Shown here: positions 1 to 4,678 of the stretch, one piece after another
Numbering within the stretch: position 1 is the first letter of the stretch
Layout: each line of letters starts with the position of its first letter
Assembly: GCA_001796155.1 (NCBI GenBank)
Contig: MGLU01000015.1
Location: forward strand, 1-9,286
DNA from: Chlamydiae bacterium RIFCSPHIGHO2_12_FULL_27_8
GTDB taxonomy: Bacteria; Chlamydiota; Chlamydiia; Chlamydiales; SM23-39
DNA length: 9,286 nt
Direction of reading: 5' to 3'
Program-made: the position numbers and the translations under genes
Notes under the pieces: generated by a model
The model's input: the letters and a program-made list of their open reading frames with translations, nothing else
Databases searched by the model: none
What the model was told of the DNA's origin: nothing

Positions 1-1
1 T

Positions 2-112
2 GCAGTTTTATCAATAGATAAAAATATGCTAAAAAAATATACGGATTTAAATAATAAAATCACTTTATATTACGCTCAAAATACTTTATTTTTTTTTCAA
101 TATTATCATTGA
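2..112 (+). CDS. Possible C-terminal tail of an unidentified gene (partial, cut by left edge)
   Basis: A plus-strand frame is open from the left edge to a TGA at 110-112. It encodes 36 residues rich in Asn, Lys, Tyr and Phe and ends in FFFQYYH. Nothing in it identifies a family. If real, it converges on the first glycosyltransferase gene, with 15 bp between the two stops and no hairpin between them. A random open frame of this length is quite possible in AT-rich DNA, so this is only a candidate. No other coding signal is visible in bases 1-127. Confidence 0.3.
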   Translation, partial: AVLSIDKNMLKKYTDLNNKITLYYAQNTLFFFQYYH

Positions 113-127
113 CCATATTTTTAATTT

Positions 128-892
128 TTAAATCTCAAACGAGTTATTATAAATTTTTTTGAAAAGATTTATTTTATTTAATCCCCCGATGTAGTGATGT
201 ATATATACATCATCTTCCTCGCTTATATATTTGTAATTCCATTTTCCATTTAAAATAGCGATATCAGAATTATTTTCATAAATTACTCTTGATAGAACAT
301 CCTGGTCACCTACAAAATCAAAGCTTTCTTCAAAAGTTTTTTTTGCCCATTTTAAAATAATTTCTGAATTATGTTTATATACTATAACTCCTGAATTAAA
401 AATTTTTTCATCTATAGAAATTAGTTTATAATAAAAAAACAGTCCAAGATCGATATCAATAGAAATAGCAATTGCCAGCTCTTTTTTTTCTATATTAGAA
501 AAAATTTTTTCTAATTGGTAATTTACTTTTATGTCTATGTCTAAAAATAAAGTCTCTTCAAAGATTGTATTTATTGCTGATAAAGCTTTGGAAAATTGGT
601 ATTTTCTTATGTTTAAAACAGCCTCGCTATGCATATTTTGCAAAAAATTCTGAACATTTTTTGAAGGTACAATATTTTCAAAATGAAAAACAAAGTCTCT
701 CCCATCAAAATAGTATCCATTTTTTTTACAGAAACTTTTAGCAATACTGCTCATGCCAAGATCTACAAACATTATGGGGAGATTCGAAAATTTTCTAACA
801 TTTTTCAGCCACCATAAAAGCATCCATTCACAATCTTGATTTAAACAAACTACAATGCCTCTTTTTTCAATTGGTTTTGAAATGTTTTTCAT
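128..892 (-). CDS. GT-A fold, GT8-like glycosyltransferase (downstream copy of a tandem pair)
   Basis: This 254-residue protein is predicted to transfer a sugar from a nucleotide-sugar donor; donor and acceptor cannot be read from the sequence. A hydrophobic strand leads into a metal-binding DxD motif (LFLDIDI, Asp118 and Asp120). After it come N-S-G at 166-168 and G-D-Q-D at 195-198, both usual in the C-terminal half of GT-A enzymes. Near the end is H-H-Y-I-G-G (232-237), resembling the HxxGxxK metal/diphosphate motif of family GT8. There is no signal peptide or membrane segment, so it should be cytoplasmic. It lies 18 bp downstream of a paralogue about 70% identical by eye and is probably co-transcribed with it. 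The ATG at 892 has no Shine-Dalgarno sequence, but the match to the paralogue from about residue 8 supports this start. The exact GT family is uncertain; a related nucleotide-diphospho-sugar transferase family is the main alternative. Confidence 0.8.
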   Translation of the reverse strand: MKNISKPIEKRGIVVCLNQDCEWMLLWWLKNVRKFSNLPIMFVDLGMSSIAKSFCKKNGYYFDGRDFVFHFENIVPSKNVQNFLQNMHSEAVLNIRKYQFSKALSAINTIFEETLFLDIDIKVNYQLEKIFSNIEKKELAIAISIDIDLGLFFYYKLISIDEKIFNSGVIVYKHNSEIILKWAKKTFEESFDFVGDQDVLSRVIYENNSDIAILNGKWNYKYISEEDDVYIHHYIGGLNKINLFKKIYNNSFEI

Positions 893-910
893 GAGAACAA
901 TATTTTTTTT

Positions 911-1696
911 TTAATTTATAATTTCAAAACTTTCATTTGGATAAATCTCTTTGAAAAGATTGATTTTATTAGGACCTCCCATATAGTGATTGATATATAC
1001 ATCATTTTCTTCATCACCTTTAAATTTATAGTTCCATTTATCGCTTAAAATATTTATATCAGAATTATTTTCATAAATTACTCTTGATAACACGTCTTGA
1101 TCTCCTAAAAATTCAAAGCTTTCTTCAAAAGCTTTTTTTGACCATTTTAAAATTATTTCAGAATTATGTTTATATACAATAACACCTGAATTATATATTT
1201 TTTCGTCTATAGAAATCAGTTTATAATAAAAAAACATTCCTAAATCAACATCTGCAGCATAACATAAGGCGAGGTCTTTTTTTTCTATATTAGAAAAAAT
1301 ATTTTCCAAGGGGTAATTTACTCTTAGGTCTAAATCTAAAAACAGTGTTTCTTCAAAAATTGTATATATCGACGCCAAGGCTTTTGAAAACCAATAAGTT
1401 CTTATTTCAAAAATGCTTTTTGGATAATGATTGTTTAGAAATGTAAGTAAATTTTCAGAAGGTTTTATTTTTTCAAAATAAGAAACAAAGTCTCTTCCAT
1501 CAAAATAATGCCCATTTTTTTTACAGAAACTTTTTGCATCATTGCTCATACCAAGATCTACAAACATTATGGGAAGGTTTGAAAATTTCCTTACATTTTT
1601 ATACCACCATAAAAACATCCATTCGCATTTTTGATTTAGACAAACTAAAATGCCTCTTTTTTCTAAACATTTTGAAAAATTAAAATCTATTTTCAT
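911..1696 (-). CDS. GT-A fold, GT8-like glycosyltransferase (upstream copy of a tandem pair)
   Basis: This 261-residue paralogue of the downstream gene shares its whole layout. It has the DxD motif in LFLDLDL (Asp121, Asp123), N-S-G at 169-171, G-D-Q-D at 198-201 and a C-terminal H-Y-M-G-G-P-N-K (237-244), which is closer to the GT8 HxxGxxK signature than its partner. It is predicted to be a cytoplasmic nucleotide-sugar-dependent glycosyltransferase of unknown donor and acceptor. The N-terminus is seven residues longer than in the other copy. Near-identical blocks include FVDLGMS and NSGVIVYKHNSEIILKW. The two copies differ most at about residues 71-101 and 141-150, which may affect acceptor choice (inference). 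The gene leads a likely two-gene operon and is transcribed away from the lipoprotein gene across 33 bp. The ATG at 1696 has no evident Shine-Dalgarno sequence. Confidence 0.82.
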   Translation of the reverse strand: MKIDFNFSKCLEKRGILVCLNQKCEWMFLWWYKNVRKFSNLPIMFVDLGMSNDAKSFCKKNGHYFDGRDFVSYFEKIKPSENLLTFLNNHYPKSIFEIRTYWFSKALASIYTIFEETLFLDLDLRVNYPLENIFSNIEKKDLALCYAADVDLGMFFYYKLISIDEKIYNSGVIVYKHNSEIILKWSKKAFEESFEFLGDQDVLSRVIYENNSDINILSDKWNYKFKGDEENDVYINHYMGGPNKINLFKEIYPNESFEIIN

Positions 1697-1710
1697 TTGA
1701 TTTTTTTTTA

Positions 1711-1730
1711 TATATAATAGTAGAATTATA
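1711..1730. promoter_or_regulatory. Overlapping divergent -10 elements between glycosyltransferase and lipoprotein genes
   Basis: The 33-bp spacer (1697-1729) between two divergent start codons carries a perfect TATAAT on the plus strand (1713-1718). A second perfect TATAAT lies on the minus strand at 1725-1730, overlapping the first base of the lipoprotein ATG. Neither has a convincing -35 at 16-18 bp. A transcript from the plus-strand element would start only a few bases before the lipoprotein ATG, so it would be almost leaderless. The minus-strand element would give a leader of about 20 bases. In DNA this AT-rich, chance TATAAT matches are common. Confidence 0.4.
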
Positions 1731-2197
1731 TGAAAAAATACTTTTTATTAATATTAATTTTAACTTCTTGTTTTAAGAATCATCTTTATGTTCAACATGA
1801 AAAACTAGATAAAAACTATCTTGCCTCAACTCATATTGGATCTCCCGACCCTAGAATGAAAAATCCTCCATCAGGACAAAGAATATCAATTGCATGGGAC
1901 TTTCCATTAAGTGTCTTTAGAAATCAGGAGCTTACCTTAATGCTCAGTGTAAGATTTTGGGATAATACTGAAAATTTGCTGGTTTCTAAAATTGAAAGAA
2001 AAAGAGGTTATAAAATTTATAAATTTCAAGATGATACAATAGATAAAACTAAAAAAATTCTGACATATAAGGTTGATGTTGTGAATCAAGATGGTAAAAT
2101 TGTTGATGTTTGGAAACATCAATTCTGGAAAAAATTAATAAAAATCAATTCAGAAGAACATATAGAAACTATTGTTGAAGAAGATTTAATTTTATAA
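1730..2197 (+). CDS. Small lipoprotein, conserved chlamydial type, function unknown
   Basis: This 155-residue protein begins with a type II signal peptide: two Lys, a Phe/Leu/Ile core at residues 4-11, and the lipobox L-T-S-C with the lipidated Cys at 14. The mature part should therefore be anchored to a membrane on its periplasmic side. It is mostly beta-strand-like, with distinctive segments S-P-D-P-R (38-42), PPSGQRISIAWDFP (46-59), VRFWDNTENLL (74-84) and ERKRGY (89-94). I recall a similar small hypothetical protein next to aroG in Chlamydia genomes, but I could not check this. Its stop codon is directly adjacent to the stop of the convergent aroG, and its start is 33 bp from the divergent glycosyltransferase gene. 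No Shine-Dalgarno sequence precedes the ATG. No enzymatic motif was recognised, and function should not be inferred from the aroG pairing alone. Confidence 0.85.
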   Translation: MKKYFLLILILTSCFKNHLYVQHEKLDKNYLASTHIGSPDPRMKNPPSGQRISIAWDFPLSVFRNQELTLMLSVRFWDNTENLLVSKIERKRGYKIYKFQDDTIDKTKKILTYKVDVVNQDGKIVDVWKHQFWKKLIKINSEEHIETIVEEDLIL

Positions 2198-3178
2198 ATT
2201 TTTATCTATTTTCAGTATCATATTTTCCGTATCTTCATAACCCAAACAACCGTCTGTTATTGAAATGCCATATTTTATGTTTTTAGTTATTGGCTGTCTG
2301 TCTTCAAAAATAAAACTTTCTATCATTAGGGAAATAATATTGAATTTATTAAATATATTTTCATTTAATAAATAATTTATTACATCAATTTGTTTTTTAT
2401 AATTGTATTGTGAATTTCCATGAGAGCAGTCTATCGAAATATTTTTATTCAAATTTTCATTTTTTAAAATTTCCGAAAGTTCATAAATTGATTTTTCATC
2501 ATAATTTATAAAATTTTTCGTTCCTCTTAAAACAGGGTGGGCAAATTTATTACCTTTTGTAAGAGATTGACTTAAACAGTTTTCTTCAAGTTTTACAAAG
2601 GATTGTTTTTTGGAGGCAATTTTCAAGGCATTTACTAAATTAGATATATCACCATCTAAAGAGTTTTTAAATCCAACAGGAAAATTAAAACTGGATGCCA
2701 GCTGTCTATGTATTTGGGAAGATACTGTTCTGGCTCCAATAAAACCATATGAAATAATATCATCAAAATAAAAAACAAGATTTGGGTCTAAAATTTCCGA
2801 GGCGATGGGAATGTTTAAATTCGAAATTTTTATTAATAGTTCTCTTGTTTTAATTATTCCATCTGAAAGGTTGTATGAATTATCCATATATGGATCTGAT
2901 ACAAAACCTTTCCATGAATTTTCTGTTCTGGGCTTTTCATAAAAAACTCTCATAACTAATAAAATATTTTTTAATTTTTTTTGTAGACAGGAGAGTTTTT
3001 CAGCATAATCTAGCACGTCTTTCTCTGAGTGGATAGAGCAAGGTCCTACTACTACTATTAATTTTTTATCTTTTCTATTAAAAATTTCTAATACTGAAAG
3101 TTTTAAACTATTAATAATTTTTTTTTTAATAGCATAAGCTGTTTTAATTTCTTTATAAGAAGGCAGAGTAATTAACAT
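2192..3178 (-). CDS. aroG: 3-deoxy-7-phosphoheptulonate (DAHP) synthase, class I AroG/F/H type
   Basis: This enzyme condenses phosphoenolpyruvate and erythrose 4-phosphate to DAHP, the first step of the shikimate pathway to aromatic amino acids and folate, in the cytoplasm. At 328 residues it is slightly shorter than E. coli AroG (350), mainly at the N-terminus. The metal ligands are present: Cys47 in GPCSIH, His253 in C-S-H-G-N-S, Glu287 in M-I-E-S and Asp309 in ITDGC. Substrate residues are also present: Arg77, Lys82 and Arg84 in EKPRT, Arg150 in GART, Lys171 in PVGFKN and Arg218 in VLRGT. Positions that form the phenylalanine feedback pocket in E. coli AroG differ here, with Val135, Phe164, Asn165 and Lys196 in place of Pro150, Leu179, Ser180 and Ser211. 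The gene converges on the lipoprotein gene and is divergent from the symporter. The ATG at 3178 lacks a clear Shine-Dalgarno sequence. The aroG, aroF or aroH subtype cannot be set from the sequence. Confidence 0.96.
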   Translation of the reverse strand: MLITLPSYKEIKTAYAIKKKIINSLKLSVLEIFNRKDKKLIVVVGPCSIHSEKDVLDYAEKLSCLQKKLKNILLVMRVFYEKPRTENSWKGFVSDPYMDNSYNLSDGIIKTRELLIKISNLNIPIASEILDPNLVFYFDDIISYGFIGARTVSSQIHRQLASSFNFPVGFKNSLDGDISNLVNALKIASKKQSFVKLEENCLSQSLTKGNKFAHPVLRGTKNFINYDEKSIYELSEILKNENLNKNISIDCSHGNSQYNYKKQIDVINYLLNENIFNKFNIISLMIESFIFEDRQPITKNIKYGISITDGCLGYEDTENMILKIDKNL

Positions 3179-3185
3179 GCTGATA

Positions 3186-3215
3186 TTGTAGTACTTTTGC
3201 TATTAAAAATATAAT
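3186..3215 (+). promoter_or_regulatory. Candidate promoter for the symporter gene
   Basis: A TTGTAG (3186-3191) is followed after 18 bp by a perfect TATAAT (3210-3215), inside the 147-bp divergent spacer between aroG and the symporter. It would give a leader of roughly 100 bases. The opposite strand of the same stretch reads TATTAT and TATATT and might serve aroG; a TTGAGC at 3220-3225 (minus) is a poor -35 candidate for it. The match is moderate and the region very AT-rich. Confidence 0.35.
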
Positions 3216-3325
3216 AGAAGCTCAAATTTTAAAAAAAAGAAATAAAATTTAATTACTTAGAAGAAAAAAATGGAAAAAAAAGATATGATATTCATTTAAT
3301 ATTCTTTTAGAAAAGGCTTTTAAAA

Positions 3326-4678
3326 ATGAATTTATTTGAAAAGATTGATTTTTTGTTATGGAATGGATTTTTAATTTATCTAATTTTAGCTGTAGGTATT
3401 TTTTTTACATTTAGATTGAGAGCTATACAGGTAAGTTTTTTTTTTACTTCAATAAAACTTGCCTTCTCTAAAAAACCAAATTCTTCTAAAGGTGATATTT
3501 CTCAATTTGAATCCCTAATGACAGCCTTAGCTGCAACTATAGGTATCGGGTCCATTGCAGGTATGGCAACTGCAGTTGTTAGCGGGGGATTTGGAGCTAT
3601 TTTCTGGATGTGGGTTGTATCTTTTATAGGTATGTCTACAAAATATGCCGAGTCAATACTAGCAATTAAATATAGGTCTCAAAAGGATTCTAAAGAAATG
3701 GCAGGCGGCCCTATGTATTACATGGAAAAAGGGCTGAACATGAAAAAAATGGGAATTTTCTTTTCTGTTTTTGGCATTTTAGCATCATTTGGCGGAGGAA
3801 ATCTTATTCAAACACAATCTATTTCTGACGCAATATTTGATTTATTTACAATTCCTCATTTTATAACCGGAATAGTTTTAGCTATTTCAACTGCCCTGGT
3901 TATTCTTGGAGGAATAAAAAAACTTGGAAAGGTAAATGCATATTTAGTGCCGATTATGGCTTTTATTTATATTTCCGGAGGGTTGGTAATTTTAGTAATA
4001 AAATATAATTTAATTATTCCCGGTATAATAAATATTATTAAATCTGCCTTTAATTTAAGATCTGCAGTTGGCGGCTTTATTGGATTTTCGATATTTAATG
4101 CAGTTCAAATGGGTATTGCTAGGGGAATATCTTCAAATGAAGCCGGCCTTGGTTCTGCTCCTATTGCAGCAGCAGCAGCAAAGACTGATGAACCGGGAAG
4201 ATTTGCATTAATATCGATGTCCTCTGTTTTCTTATCAAGTTTTGTTGTTTGTACAATTACGGTATTGATTTTAGCTGTAACCAATGTAGTAGGTTTAAAA
4301 AATCCTAATGGGGAGCTTTTAAACGGCTCAATTCTTGTCATGAGAGCTTTTACTGAAGTAATTCCATTTGGCAACTATATTGTTGCAATTGGTGTGGTAT
4401 TATTTGGTTTTTCAACGATTTTGGGATGGTCTTACTATGGAGAAAAATGCTATGAATATATTTTTGGTAATAAAAATATATTTATGTATCGAATGGTATA
4501 TATTTTAGCTGTTTTCATAGGATCGTTTTTAAGCATTAAAATAGTTTGGCCTTTAGCAGATATTACAAATGGTTTAATGGCTATACCGAATTTGATAGCA
4601 TTATTTTTACTTTCAAATGTTGTTGTGGAAGAAACGAAAAGATTTTTAAAAATTTATTCAAAAGAAATCAATTCTTAA
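3326..4678 (+). CDS. Sodium:alanine/glycine symporter, AGCS family
   Basis: This inner-membrane transporter is predicted to import alanine or glycine with sodium. Its 450 residues match the usual family length. Hydrophobic segments run throughout, beginning with 10-30, and include 81-103, 145-165, 180-197, 205-226, 295-320 and 350-367. Family landmarks in order are AGGPMYYMEKGL (126-137), FGGGNLIQTQS (155-165) and the signature NEAGLGSAPIAAAAAKTD (271-288). One oddity is that the early Gly-Thr-Gly-Asn usual in the family reads G-I-G-S here (73-76). An AAAAGG (3311-3316) sits 9 bases before the ATG as a weak ribosome binding site. Chlamydia carries members of this family under the name DagA. 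The 3' end overlaps that of the convergent valS by 11 bp. Substrate preference cannot be read from the sequence. Confidence 0.95.
   Translation: MNLFEKIDFLLWNGFLIYLILAVGIFFTFRLRAIQVSFFFTSIKLAFSKKPNSSKGDISQFESLMTALAATIGIGSIAGMATAVVSGGFGAIFWMWVVSFIGMSTKYAESILAIKYRSQKDSKEMAGGPMYYMEKGLNMKKMGIFFSVFGILASFGGGNLIQTQSISDAIFDLFTIPHFITGIVLAISTALVILGGIKKLGKVNAYLVPIMAFIYISGGLVILVIKYNLIIPGIINIIKSAFNLRSAVGGFIGFSIFNAVQMGIARGISSNEAGLGSAPIAAAAAKTDEPGRFALISMSSVFLSSFVVCTITVLILAVTNVVGLKNPNGELLNGSILVMRAFTEVIPFGNYIVAIGVVLFGFSTILGWSYYGEKCYEYIFGNKNIFMYRMVYILAVFIGSFLSIKIVWPLADITNGLMAIPNLIALFLLSNVVVEETKRFLKIYSKEINS

Larger units (their letters stand above)
128..1696 (-). repeat. Tandem gene duplication (two direct copies, about 0.77 kb each)
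   Basis: The two glycosyltransferase genes are direct repeats at both DNA and protein level. Long stretches match almost base for base, for example around 724-790 and 1514-1580, and around 276-305 and 1066-1095. No insertion-sequence ends or short flanking direct repeats were seen, so unequal recombination or slippage is more likely than transposition. Confidence 0.8.

Noticed and set aside
62..118. 18-codon minus-strand frame just after the glycosyltransferase stop
   Set aside because: It is too short, lacks a ribosome binding site and has Lys/Asn/Ile composition expected by chance.
1937..2122. 61-codon minus-strand frame
   Set aside because: It lies wholly inside the lipoprotein gene on the other strand, has low-complexity Ile/Phe/Asn content and no start signals.
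4105..4374. 89-codon minus-strand frame
   Set aside because: It is antisense to the most conserved part of the symporter (the NEAGLGSAPIAAAAA region); its Ala-rich stretch is the mirror of that motif.
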